This document shows positions 1-10,516 of a DNA stretch of 64,000 nucleotides, in pieces; positions within the stretch are counted from its first letter, which is position 1; each line of letters begins with the position of its first letter. The position numbers and the translations under genes were made by a program. The stretch is from Posidonia oceanica (lineage: Eukaryota; Streptophyta; Magnoliopsida; Alismatales; Posidoniaceae). The notes below the pieces were generated by a model. It was not told where the DNA came from, searched no databases, and saw only the letters and a program-made list of their open reading frames with translations. The stretch is taken from the NCBI GenBank assembly GCA_037176725.1, contig JAZBRS010000026.1:104949501-105013500 (forward strand), read 5' to 3'.

Positions 1-1790
1 ATTACCCAAACCTAAAAACTACTCCTAAATCTATGAGAATGATGGAAAGAAAGGGAGGAACTGACCCACATAGCACAGGGGTTGGCTAAAGCCAAGTCCC
101 ACCGTGATCACCACTTTTCTATAGTGTGGAATTTGGGGAGGTGGGGGGGTGTTTGAGAAGATGTCAGTGCTTCCACGACGTCGACAGCTTTTGTTGTGAT
201 CGCCACTCGCCTTTGGGCAGACAAGACACCTAGGGGGAGATTATGATGATGCGGGTCCTCGGACCACTAGATCGACGGCAGGATGTCGTCTAGCGGCTTC
301 CTCGTGCTACGTGAATTCCTTCTTTTCCTTCAAAACAAAACAACATAGATTTAAATTAGCTTAAGTGTAGTCAGTAACAGAAATGAATGAAACGACATAA
401 CTAAAAAAAACAAATACTGACCGAGGGTTGTTCCCCGTATGCATATGCTATGGTCCTATGCTAAGGAATGTAAAGAGATGCAATAAGAAATTAGATTGGA
501 GGAAGATACTCCCTTTCACCCTTATGCTGTGTGCAATGAGGTTAGAAGGAAGCATGGTCGGAGCTCCAATGTAGCTGAGGATTTCCGAGATCGAAGGTAG
601 AAGCTCAGGTTGGTAGCCTATTGGGGAGAGGAGATAGAGTTTTTGGATTGGAAATCTAGCTCTCTGAAGGTGGCTCACAACTGACAGGGCTCTGTCTCTT
701 TTGGAAATTCCTCTCTGGGGGGGTATTTCTCTCTCAAAAATTCCGACCCTCAAACCACCAGCCTAGGGGCTCTATTTATAGACTCTAGGGGTGTGGGGAT
801 GGTTGGAGTTCAGAAAATTCTAGAAAAATGGCAATTAGGGTGAGTCGCTGGTTGGGATGGCGCCTAAACCTAGCAATCGCTCAGTCAAAGTGTGGGACGA
901 CCCGGGAACAAGGCCACAACTGTTAGTCGCCGGGTGAGCTGGCGCCTAACGGTCGAGGGGGGAGTGGGAAATAACTGTGGAAAAGCGGTTCAAAAGGAGC
1001 CACAATTGCAAGTCGCCGCATGGAGTGACGCCTGATGGTCAAGGATCGTGGAAAGACCGAGGCGGTTCCACAACCGCTCAGCCGCCTGATGAGCTGGTGC
1101 CTGAGGGTTGAGGGGATAGTGGGGAGCAACCGCTGCCCACGATTGTCCAGTCACCTTTCCAGTTGACGTCCGCATGGGTCGCCTCCTGAGATGGCTTCTA
1201 ACTGAGCCGCCTCCTCAGATGGCTTCTAGAGAAATCGGCATTGAAATGGGAGACGGTTATAGTCGCCGCTTTAGGCGACAACTATATGAGTCGCCTCCCC
1301 AGGTGACTACTATCTTGCCTAGGTCATTTTTAGCTCTTTTCTTGGGTTTTTACCAGAGGAAACAAGATACAAGGCTGAGAAACTACAGATAGTCTATGAA
1401 ATCAAGGAAGCATCTCTATTAACTCAAATCTAATTTTAAATCTGAGTTGAAGTGAAGGATACCCAGGGTACTCGGACTTGTTACGAGCCCAAGTGAGTTA
1501 GCTCTGCCACAGCCAACAACCTGAGTCTGGGTAGGATGAAGTGATGCTTTAAAGAAGTCAAGGAATATCTGGAAGATGTGTTATCAAACTCAGGCACGAG
1601 ATTTGGGACGCCTCAAGGTTTCTACCCTCAAAAGAACTCTCAGAAATGCGAAAATAGGATATCTACAAGTAGCAGAAGCGTTGGATGTAGCTTCGTAGCC
1701 TCCGTCTTAATTCCTCGGGGACCGACTACCGCTTTTGACGCTCACGGATTGATTTTTCTTTTCCCCTCATGAGTGACTGGAGTTGCATTT
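1..1790. other. Unresolved non-coding, LTR-like DNA
   Basis: No convincing gene is visible. Between about 840 and 1340 there are repeated GTCGCC / GGCGCCT-type hyphenated motifs like those in LTRs A, B, C and D, and a minus-strand TATAAATA lies at 773-780, so part of this may be a minus-strand LTR of another family. I could not find LTR termini (no GTGTCTACA or GTGTCAACA end) or a PBS. A purine run (GGGGGAGA, 233-240) could be a plus-strand polypurine tract but has no supporting partner. The 101-codon minus-strand frame starting at 753 lies just downstream of the TATA box and probably represents leader RNA, not a gene. Confidence 0.35.
773..780 (-). promoter_or_regulatory. TATA box-like TATAAATA (minus strand)
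   Basis: The minus strand reads TATAAATAGAGCCCC, a classic plant TATA context. Transcription would start near 740-750 and run leftwards. In this setting the likely role is the promoter of an LTR whose ends I cannot place. Confidence 0.4.
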
Positions 1791-2639
1791 AGCTTGCCAG
1801 GGATGTGCGGTTGTTGTCTGCACAAAGGGGGTGGAGCGTGCTGCTGCGCTCGAAGGGTGGGGCCAGGTCCTCCTGATAAGGTATCCCGTGCAGTTGGCAA
1901 TGTGGCGCTTGGAGTTGAGAGTTAAGGGGGCTTCGATGCTTGTCTGAGTCACTCCTCTCATGGGCGCCTTCTTTTTTCGACTTCTTTCTTCATTTTTCTT
2001 TAATGCCCAGCATGCATATCTTGTTATCATATTTTTTTCTCACATGATCTCTATTCTTTTGGATATGCATGTCTTCGCCTTCTTAGGGTAGCGGTCCCTG
2101 ATAAGGCTTTAAGAGTTTGGCTGGTCAGCGTACACCTTCAGCCTCCGCAATGTGTACAGGCAGCCTCTGGCCATGCTCTGCTCTGCTTTGGTCCTCTCCA
2201 CGTCTGGTGGACTCTCTTGATAAGGTGGATCTCGCTTCTAGGAGTTTTTAGCTCAGCGAGATGCTCTATTCTACTCTCAGTCTCACTTTGTGGCCACATG
2301 CAAAGAGACAGTACTGCTCGGGTGAGTACTGCCCGAGACGCTAATGCTCGGCATCCTCTTGGCGCTGCTCGTTGGTCCAAAGTCGATTTTTGGGATTATG
2401 CAAATGTTTATGTGTTTTGTAGATTTTACACATGTTTTTGGGCTTTGTGGGTTTTGTGATTTTTATGGTTTTTTGCTTTTTTAGAAAAACATAAAATCAA
2501 AATCAGCGGGTAGGGAAAGCATGTTTTTGTAGTTTTTGGTTTTTTGATTTTTTTGTGTTTTGAGATTTCCAGGATGTAGGAAACAATATGTGCATGCAGG
2601 AGGTGATATGATATGTACATGCGGGGAGAAAAGTGCATG
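1791..2639. other. Non-coding, partly pyrimidine-rich region
   Basis: No gene seen. Segments rich in C and T (around 1970-2100) resemble in composition the non-coding DNA between pol and the downstream ORF of elements B (9900-10330) and G (58600-59200). This makes a retrotransposon 3' untranslated origin plausible, but the order of parts differs from G and I could not align it. Confidence 0.3.
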
Positions 2640-2937
2640 TGCAGGATGATAAGTTGACAGACCTATCGCCGGACAGTTGGGGCTGCCAGCCCGGTGATGA
2701 GTTGACGGACCCATCACCGAATAGTTAGGGATATCAGCCTGAAGGTGATAGGTTAACGAACCTATCACCGAGCAGTTAGGGCTACCAACCCGGATAGACA
2801 TTTTGACGGGCGTCAACTGGGCAGTTAGGACTGCCAACCCGAATAGATGGGAAGAATGTAGGATGATAGGTTAACGAACCCATCGCTGAGCAGTTAGGAC
2901 TGCCAGCCCGAATAGATGAATGCATGAAGAAGAGAGA
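2640..2937. repeat. Minisatellite with hairpin units (element A)
   Basis: About four to five degenerate copies of a roughly 50-60 bp unit: GATAGGTTAACGAACCTATC, then (C)ACCGAGCAGTTAGG and GCTACCAACCCGGATAGA. The first part is a perfect 8-bp stem with a 4-nt loop at 2747-2766. The same GATA...TATC, CAG, CCCG style recurs in the 3' UTR minisatellite of element G (54360-55530). I infer this is the 3' UTR repeat of element A, lying unusually close to its gag because the pol region is missing. Confidence 0.6.
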
Positions 2938-3060
2938 AATGCATGTTTTTAGGTTTTGTTGATTTTATGCTTTTTATGGTTTTCCGTTGGGCGAGAAAAC
3001 GCAAAACAAAACGAAAATAAAAGAAAAGACGATGCGGAAATCAAAAAAGAGGTAAGAGAG

Positions 3061-3071
3061 ACTTACCAGTC
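3061..3071 (-). promoter_or_regulatory. Splice-donor-like CTG|GTAAGT after gag
   Basis: The minus strand reads GACTGGTAAGTCTC, a near-consensus plant 5' splice site, with GT at 3066-3065, just past the recognisable C-terminal gag region of element A. Pea Ogre elements are known to be partly spliced, so a functional site is plausible. There is no transcript evidence here. Confidence 0.3.
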
Positions 3072-3189
3072 AGCAACCTCGGGAGGGAGGTCCTGGATCC
3101 GCTGCTGGGCTGGGCGGGGAGCATTGGAGCTAGTAGGGTTGGAGAAGATACAAACCTAGATGGTGCCACGATCGGGCTTGCTGTTGACA

Positions 3190-5491
3190 CTGCTACTACG
3201 TCTCCGAGCGTCCCTCGGACGAGCTAGGAAAAGTGGGCAAAGGATATTGCACCGATGGGATCAAAAGGATCCACCGGGGCGAAGCTAGACTCAGAGAAGA
3301 CTGGTGTGAGGGAGAAGACCCTCGAGGTTCCGACATCCTCGAAACCTGCAGGCTCGGAAGAGGAAGGCTTGACTATACTAAGTTATGCAAGTGCTGGTGC
3401 AGGTGTTGCCTCCTGCGCGTCAACGCTGATGATCTTTCGATCGATCAAGCGTTGAACGGCGTCCCGTAAAGCGAGGCAGTCATCCGTCGAGTGCCCAGTG
3501 GCCCGATGGAAGCTGCAGAACTGATCCATGTTATGCCATTGCTGAGGGGGGTTCGGTGATGGACGGATAGCCGAGAGTCTCAGAAGTGACTCAACCTGGG
3601 GAAAGATGACACTCAATGGTTCAGCCAGAGGGGTGTAATCACACTCGGCACGACAAGGTCATCTTCGTCCCGGTTGGAGTCCTTGTCAAGTGGGTGCAAC
3701 GTGATGCACGGGCTCGACGGAGGCAGTGTGTGCGATGCGTGCAAAACTATGTGCGTAATCTAGCTGAAAAGAGTCTGGCTGACTCGCTGCATAGGTAGGC
3801 ACAGAGGGAGAATCGACGTATGCGACGGCGTGCTGTTCAGAGTAGCCGGGAACAGAGTCATTGTTTTTGTTGCTGCCACGGCGATTATTACTGGAGTTGT
3901 TGTTGATCTGCCAGGCCAATGCAGCAAGGGTGGGGAAATTCCTACTTCACAGTGAGCTTTCCACGCAGACGTCAAATCTAATCAGTGATGCAAGACTTGT
4001 GACGGGTTGGATGGCAAGCAGAGCCCCAGTCGCTGGCTGCGCCCCCTTGACGATCATGTCGATAGATTCCTCGACGGAGGGTCTATCTTTGATCTAGGCG
4101 GCTACGGAACGCCAACGACTGACATACTCCCTGAATGGCTCATGAGGCCTCTACCGAATGGCAACATGATCCTCTCGCTTGGGGATCAAGTCGAGGTTGA
4201 AAGAATACTGTTCTAGGAAAGCCTGGGAAAGATCAGTCCAAGTCTGAACTGCAGCCATGTCAAGGGAAGTGAACCACTTGAACGCAGGGCCGATTAGACT
4301 CTTCTGAAACAAGCGGATCAGGAGCCTGTCGTCAGCCTGAAGTTGAGCAAGGTCTCCGCAATATGCCTTCAGATGCGAGATGGGGCAGCCTCTACCATTG
4401 TATTTTTCGAACTCCGGGATGTGGAATTTCGCTGGGAGTGTCGCCTCCAGAAAGAGACAGAGGTCCCGGAATTGGTAGGACGGGCGATCCGTGCCTTGCA
4501 CTTGACGAAGTGCTCTTTCTAGATTTCCCAACTTGGCGAGGACGGGATCTGAAGTTGCTGCTAACAAGGGTTGTGCAGCAGAGGCAGGGGCAGCGTATGC
4601 TATGTGGGTCGTGCGAGAGCACTCCTCCGGATCCACCATCGCGCCACTTAGTGTCGTGGCATGAGGGCCAGCATACCCGTGCGATTGTGTAAAGTGCGGT
4701 GATAAGTATGCAGGGGTCTGAACCTGATGCAAAGGGGATGGATAGATAGTATGCTGTGCAGTGTAAGGTGTAGTGCGTGGAAGCAGCAGCTGTTGCACCG
4801 ACACGGTACCGGGCAACAGGCTTTAAGGGTGCTATGCTCCTACCAATCCAAAATACTGGCCACCGAAAGATGGAGTAACATGCTGTGCAAAGTGTTGTGC
4901 AGATACAGGAGGCAGAAAAAGCGCCCGCAATGCTGAAGCCGTAAGGAGCTAGGGCGGTGACGAGGGTGAAAATGCAGTGTGGTGAGCCTGCAAAGCTATA
5001 GTGGGCTGCACCGAAACCTCAAGGGTCGGACGGGAAGAATGGACCGCAGTCAGGTCGAGTGCAAAAGCCATACCTCGTAGCCTCTCGACCATAGCCAACA
5101 GACGTTGTGCCTGCGAGGCAGGGAACTCGTCGACCGACAGGCCGGGCTGCATAAAGGTGTCTGCCAAAGGGGGCAAGGAAATAGAGGGACCAATGGGAGG
5201 AGACCCTATGCAAGAGGCAGCCGCAAGAGGCTGAATTCTTGAGATGGGAAGGCCCTGGGATGGGACAGAAGGCGACGCTCCTGAAGCCTGAGTGGCGGTC
5301 ACCGTGGTTGACTCAGTGACAAGCTCCAAGTCGACTAGAGTCGACCCTTATTCCAGATAGAAGGGCTGAGAAGTTTCCTACACCAGAAGAGGTGAGGAGA
5401 CGAGGGACGTCAAAGCAAGGGAAGGAGAGACCGAAATCGGTATCCCCTCCAACGCCAAAGAGGAAGAAGGCTCGCCGGTATGTTGGGCCAT
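3190..5491 (-). pseudogene. gag: Degenerate gag of element A
   Basis: Encodes the capsid/nucleocapsid precursor of a Tat-type retrotransposon, broken into several frames. The start at 5491 (MAQHTGEP) aligns with the start of element B gag (MAQFTSEP at 30045). The capsid core is best preserved at 4151-4816, with KFHIPEFEKYNGRGCPISHL and LFQKSLIGPAFKWFTSLDM followed by AFLEQYSFNLDLIPKRED. A zinc-knuckle-like motif follows at 3383-3616 (CSFHRATGHSTDDC). A stop near 5378 and later frame changes make it non-functional. The C-terminal limit near 3190 is approximate, and no protease follows. Confidence 0.8.
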
Positions 5492-6620
5492 AACGGACAG
5501 CGAGCGAGTGTAAATGGGTTTGCGGCTGAAAGTAGGAACACGAGACCTAAGGCGAGCTATTGTCGAAGGCGACAGATAGCTCAAAGACAGAGTGGAGGGA
5601 CGCCCGAGATCCTGGCTGAGGAGCTCGCACCTACCTGTAAAACAACAAAAGTGTAAGAGGATGAACGCAAAAAAAATTATTAGGGGTGGCATGAATGGCA
5701 CGCGTGCAAAAATGAATGCCCTAATATGCGCTCTCTCACCATGCATGTCCTGAGTAGGTGGCCTACTCGGACTCACTCATGGGTATGAGTTTTATTGACT
5801 CTAGGTCAGAAAAAAGTAGGTCCCCGCTCTAAATCCTGGCCAAAGCTCAGGCGATGAACGGGTGGTGCGTTTGGAGCCTCGACCCAGCCAAAGCACGGGC
5901 TGTACCCTCTACTAACACCGACGCGACCCCTGACAAGGGAGACAGACCGACCAACTTACGCCACGCCAAAGCGATGGAGCGAGCGATCGGGACTGTCCTT
6001 CTCAGACTAAGTGGGTGGACTCAGGGATGAGAAGATGCATGCTTTCTAAAATGATCAATCATGCAAAGATGCTTTAGAGTGTTTTACTTGCGTTTTATTT
6101 GACCAAAGGGGAAAATTGCAAGTTTCGGCTCTAGTTGTGCTTAAATGTTAATGTTTGGCTTTATGGTTGCTTTTAAATTAAGCCAAAGGGGAGCAAACAC
6201 GTTTCTAATATCCTAAGCATGGGAAAAGCATGAAGGGGAAAGAAACAGGAAGTCATGACTTGCAAACAATCATGCAACAAGGCAAAAGACATGTGCATGG
6301 CATGTACTGGTGTTGGTGGACATGGTAGTGAAAAGAAAAAACACTTATCATATCAAAAGGCATGTAAGCATGGCATGTGTATGTGTAGTGGCATAGCATT
6401 TGTGTAAAACAAAGCATTTACCACTCAAAAGGCATGTATAGTGCGCTAAGCATGTATTTAGGCATGTATAATGCATAAATAAAGCAAGTAAAGGCACTAT
6501 AAGCAATAAAGCAGGCAAATAAGCATAAAGCAAGCAATAACGCAAGGAAGCAGGCATAGGGCAAGAAAAATGCGAAAATCCAAGCAAGCGAGAAAGTTAA
6601 AAACGAAAGCTGGAGTCTAA
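5492..6620 (-). other. Leader between PBS and gag of element A
   Basis: Non-coding. The part at about 5815-6010 aligns by eye with 30400-30620 of element B (same runs around GGGACTGTCC and GACAGACCGACCAAC), so the leader is conserved between the two elements. 6230-6600 is A-rich with many GCATG and AAGCA words. A splice-acceptor-like site lies at 5634-5642. Confidence 0.6.
5634..5645 (-). promoter_or_regulatory. Splice-acceptor-like site before gag (A)
   Basis: The minus strand reads TTGTTTTACAG|GTAGG, with AG at 5636-5635, 143 nt before the gag start. The aligned position in element B (30224-30225) is also an AG after a T-rich stretch. See the finding on a possible LTR-to-gag intron. Confidence 0.35.
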
Positions 6621-6640
6621 AATCCCCAGCGGAGTCACCA
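6621..6640 (-). other. Primer-binding site of element A
   Basis: The minus strand reads TGGTGACTCCGCTGGGGATT, 6 nt after the LTR end. It is nearly identical to the PBS of element B. The plus strand (CCCCAGCGGAGTC + CCA) looks like a tRNA 3' end; I believe tRNA-Arg, the primer typical of Ogre-type elements, but did not verify the tRNA. Confidence 0.75.
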
Positions 6641-6646
6641 CTTTCC

Positions 6647-8887
6647 TGTGACCGTCCGCCGCTCGGCCACGACGGGTCTCACGCGCTGCCAAAGCTCGCG
6701 TGCGATCGTGCCGTGAGAGAGGGGGGAAGCCGTGGTCAGTAGTGAATCTAAGGAGAAAACTCGACTCGAAAACACCGAAAAACGTGAAGAAAAAAATACG
6801 AAGATAAGACAAAACGGAGTCGCCACCTAGTCTATTATCGGAAAGACGAAGAAAACTGAGGAAAGCAAAGAAAACAAGCAAGTGGATGCGATGCTATGCA
6901 AAGTAAAATAACTCGTGCCTAGGATATGGGCATAATGGTCATTGCAGGCCAAAGAAAGAGTAAGGACTCCTGTTACGCACGGGGAAGGTGGTAGGCACCC
7001 CCGACACGCCCGAGGAATCGATCTTTCAAGGCTAATCGCTCGCATATGCGGGAATTTCAGCAAATGCTTGCCTTTTACTGTACGCCCGTAGGCGGTAATG
7101 CTGTGCATGCCTAATGTATGCTTTGCTTAGAGGAAAACAAGCCAAACATGGGTGATTAGGGCTAAAATGCCATGATGCAAAGATAATGCAATCAGACAAT
7201 GAAAACAAAGTTGAATATGCTAAGTGGATTTAAAACAAAGCAGCAAACATGGCATCTGTCCACTGTCTGGACAGTGGACTAGGTCACCGGTCACTGTGGC
7301 GACAACGCCTAGCGCCTCTCTGAGCGGCGACGACTCCAGTCGCCTGGTGGACAGGCGACAGGACCTGCTACTCACCGCTGCAGACAGCGAACTTCATCAC
7401 TGGCAAAAGGCTAGCAAATCTACTTAAAATAGGAAGCTGAATGCATGGCAACACAGATGGCACATTCAAGATCAAAATGAAACTAACAATGCTCAGAATG
7501 GACGCTTGGACCACGAGATGTGGAGGTCCAAAGTCGGCCGGAGGACTGATGGAAACAACCCGATAGTCCCAGACAGCAACCTTCGGCGCCCATTTTGGCT
7601 ATGCAAACAATATCGAAAATTCAAAGTAGACATTCACAGAGCAACATGGCATATCAGAGAACATGATCATGCAATAAAACTGGAATAAACGAGCTCGAAC
7701 GGCCTACTCCACCTCCGTCCCTTTCTCGCCGAAAACAGACATCCGCCGGCCTTGAGGAAGGTCGGCAAGCCACTAGATGTTGCTACGAGGCTCGAGAAGG
7801 GCCGAGGGAAGAAGACGAAGGTCCGAGGATGCAATGTGGGTGGCTAGGACGTTCTTCGGCGAAGCTCAATGGCCTTGTCGGCCTCACATGACCGGCGACG
7901 CCTTTCGCCGAAGGAGAAAACCAAAAACGGCGAACTAAGCTAGATAGCATGCAATTAAGTATCTAGGAAGCAAGAGTAGAATGCCACGAGGGCAGAGGTA
8001 GGCTCTCTCACCTGTAGGGGTGCGCAGTTGCACTCCCTGACGTGGCTCACCGGAGTTGGAAGACGCGGAGGTCGCAGCAGCGTTGGAGGAAGCGGTGGTT
8101 GCTCAGCGATGTTGGGGTGCGCTCGGGGACGTCTGCCGATGCTTCCCAGTGTGCAAGGAAGGAGAATTCGACGTCGGACGGAGTTTTGGGTGGCTCGCCG
8201 GAGTTGGGGAAGACGACGACACGTAGGATTATCAGAGGCTCGGGAGGCCTGGAGGAGTTTATGTCGGCGTCCAGGGATGCTCGGGGATCGCTCAGGAGGT
8301 GTTTTTAGGCTTTGGAAGTGGAGGAAAAAATGGCCGGCCGTGTGAGGACGGGAGTGGGGTGTTGGGTTCCTCCGTCTGTGTGTGTGTGTCCTCCTCCTGT
8401 TGTGAGAGAGAGGTCGTGGTTTTTGTTTGGTCAAGGTCATAGGTGGTAGGGCATGGTGTAGGAGGTGTCAGAGGCATGGGCGAGGGCTCTGATAGGGGTG
8501 GCGCGCGCGGTATGGGCGGACGGCATCGGTGCAAGTCGTGGCATGCGGCGGTCTACGTGGGAGAAGATTGAACGGGTGAGTCGCCGCACTCCTGTCGCCG
8601 CTGTGAGTGGCGACAGTCCAAGTCGCCTAGTCGAGTGGTGACAACAAAGTCCAGTCGCCTGTGTGGCTGGCAACTGGGCCCTCCTGTCTCAACAAGGCTT
8701 CTAATGGGCCTAAGTTTGTTTCTAATGGACCTAGGTTGTGTTGGTGGAGAAAAGTTGGGGTTTTGGTTGAACTTTAGGGTTTGGATGGGGTTTTGGGTGG
8801 GGTTTTGGTGGAAAGTGGGGTTTTGGGTTTCTGAGCTCGATCCCCAAGTGAAATCCACCAAATAGCAGTCAAATTGGGGTGTCTACA
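6647..8887 (-). repeat. 5' LTR of element A (2,241 bp)
   Basis: On the minus strand it runs from TGTAGACACCCC (8887) to GGTCACA (6647). Visible parts: G/T-rich degenerate GGGTTT repeats near the 5' end (8690-8830); GTCGCC/GGCGAC motifs (7270-7400, 8575-8680); a splice-donor-like CTACAG|GTGAGAG (8011/8012); the block shared by all LTR families (about 6945-7032); and a PBS-like GGAGTCGCCA (6816-6825). Open frames inside (for example 7955-8440) look like chance frames in GC-rich DNA. Confidence 0.85.
6945..7032 (-). promoter_or_regulatory. Conserved LTR block, copy in A
   Basis: Contains AAGGACTCCTGTTACG and, further on, GTAGGCACCCCCGACACG and GAGGAATCG (plus-strand sense). The same block occurs in LTRs B, D, F, G and I at a similar distance (about 230-390 bp) from the LTR 3' end. 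This placement suggests an R/U5 function such as RNA processing, dimerisation or packaging; that is inference. Confidence 0.7.
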
Positions 8888-9061
8888 CCTTACAGCAGCG
8901 CATAGAAGATGTCGGCTTACTTCTACATCAGCAGCCTTCAAAAGTCTGGGCAGGATGCCCCATAGGCTCAGCTTCTCGTGGTCAGCCTCTGTGAGCCCAT
9001 CGATCCATTCTCAAAGAGTCTCAAAGCAATGTGTCGGAGTCATCAAGGTAGGGAAACCCAT
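8888..9061 (-). pseudogene. DUF7745-like ORF of element B, 5' fragment
   Basis: The minus-strand start at 9061 (MGFPTLMTPTHCFETL) matches the start of the longer ORF in element G at 58059 (MGFPTLVTPTHCSETL). Homology continues through the WGI..LLKAADVEVSRHLLCAA region until element A cuts it at 8888. One in-frame TGA replaces the CGA (Arg) found in G. The rest of the ORF should lie on the far side of element A, outside the window. For function see the G copy. Confidence 0.7.
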
Positions 9062-10516
9062 TGCTGAATAGAACGCAGGCAACTGGTGTAGATTCTTCGA
9101 GTACCTATAGTCAAAGCTGTTCATCAATCCAGGACATGTACAGGCATATAATACTAGCTGTCAGAGGAGCAGATGTGCATATAAAAGCTGATAAAGCAGT
9201 TCATAGGTTACTGCTAACAATCAGATCACAAAATCCAAGCACATTCAGCTATGTAAAGGGGGCTTCGGCTGCACAGGGTGAAGTCGCACAAAAGACACTC
9301 TTGTCCTCATCCGTACGGAGCGAGGTAACAAGGGAAATGGGCTTTGTCCATCCAGAGCGAAGTCGCAAAAGCGAGTGTGCCTCTCCTTATCCATATGGAG
9401 TGGGGAGCAAGCGAAAAGGGACTTCGTCCGCCCGGAGCAAAGTTGCACAGAGATTAGGAACGGTGCTTGACTGCGTAGGCCTGACGGCCCCTGAGGGACC
9501 CCAAGGTACCATGGTTGTCCTGCTGTCCCTGAAGTGACTGCCCTGTCTCTGACTACTGACATTCATCCTGAGCTGCTGCGCTAACAGTGATAAACTACTC
9601 TAAGGCTCGAAAGTGGTCAACCTACCGTGACAGGAGTACTGTCCCAGCGTCGAGCTGAGCCTTGCAGAGTAGGAGGAAAAGGGCAAGAGGGATGATTTGA
9701 TAGTAGATAGATGCATGCATGATCTATGCTAATTTTCTATTGCGCTCAACATATGGAGTGATTGATGCCTGCTGCAAAGGAGAGGAGCGGTCTCTGACTC
9801 ACCAGACTCTACTCGGATTCCTAACTGTTGGTGGCACTCTGGAATGGGTGATGGTTTTAAGGTAATGGTGAGGTGAGGATAGGAAACTCTCGAGGACCTA
9901 CACCTACTCTTTTCATTTTTCATTTTTTTCTTTTACTCCCACATAGGCATGCAGATTTCCCCATCCCTGGCTTGGAGGTAAAAGGCGCTTGGCTTAAGGT
10001 AGGGGAGTTGCTGCTGGACAAGGGTGGCTAGGCCCTATGAGATTTGAGGGTTCCCCAGGCGCGATCTTCGACTCCTCTCCAAGGTAATTGGAGGGACAGG
10101 GTCACGCCGCTAGCCTCTATCTCTAGGGCTTGCTTCTGTCTTCGCCTTCTATCTTCTTTTTCTTTTGTACCTAGGCTTAGACATGTATACCTTTTTAGCT
10201 CACGCTCTCTCACACCCTAGCATTTTATCTCCCTCTCGAGGTGTAAGTCCTAGGGGGTTGGACATTTCGTCTGTCCTCACTATATGGTGGCTCCCTCACT
10301 GATTAGGACATCTAAGTAGTGTCAGGTGAGGTAAAGTGTACTCTTTCTAGAGCAGGCATGCGTCTCTGATTTTCGTCATCGGGCTATGATTGTAATGCAC
10401 ATAATACATATACATCTCTCTCTTTTTTTTTTGATAAAATAAACATGACTAAAATGCATGTAAACGTAAATGCAGGAAGTGGGAGAGAGGGAACTCTGCA
10501 AGGTAGCAGCGGCAGG
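9062..10516 (-). other. Non-coding DNA between pol and the downstream ORF (B)
   Basis: No gene seen. It aligns in layout with 58060-59404 of element G: a pyrimidine-rich stretch (9890-10230) and a segment shared with 59040-59215 (GGTGTAAGTCC, GGTGGCTCCCTCACT, ACATCTAAGTAG). It also contains an approximately 80-bp tandem repeat at 9258-9453. Short frames in it are not shared with G in a meaningful way. Confidence 0.6.
9258..9453. repeat. Approximately 80-bp tandem repeat, 2.4 copies
   Basis: Units begin near 9258, 9339 and 9418 with GGGCTTCGGC / GGGCTTTGTCC / GGGACTTCGTCC. Each contains a GAAGTCGCA-like core and a (C)CTCATCCGTACGGAG or (C)CTTATCCATATGGAG palindromic segment. Divergence between units is high, so the array is old. 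Confidence 0.6.

Larger units (their letters stand above)
2640..8887 (-). mobile_element. Element A: Tat-type Ty3/gypsy, 5' portion, non-autonomous
   Basis: A minus-strand LTR retrotransposon inserted into the DUF7745-like ORF of element B; the flanking CCTTA at 8888-8892 would be one copy of its target-site duplication. Reading on the minus strand: 5' LTR (8887-6647), 6-nt spacer, PBS, leader, degenerate gag, then non-coding minisatellite DNA where protease and pol should be. No RT, RNase H or integrase sequence is seen between gag and the window edge. The left boundary used here is only the end of what I can attribute to A; its 3' LTR is not visible. Confidence 0.6.
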
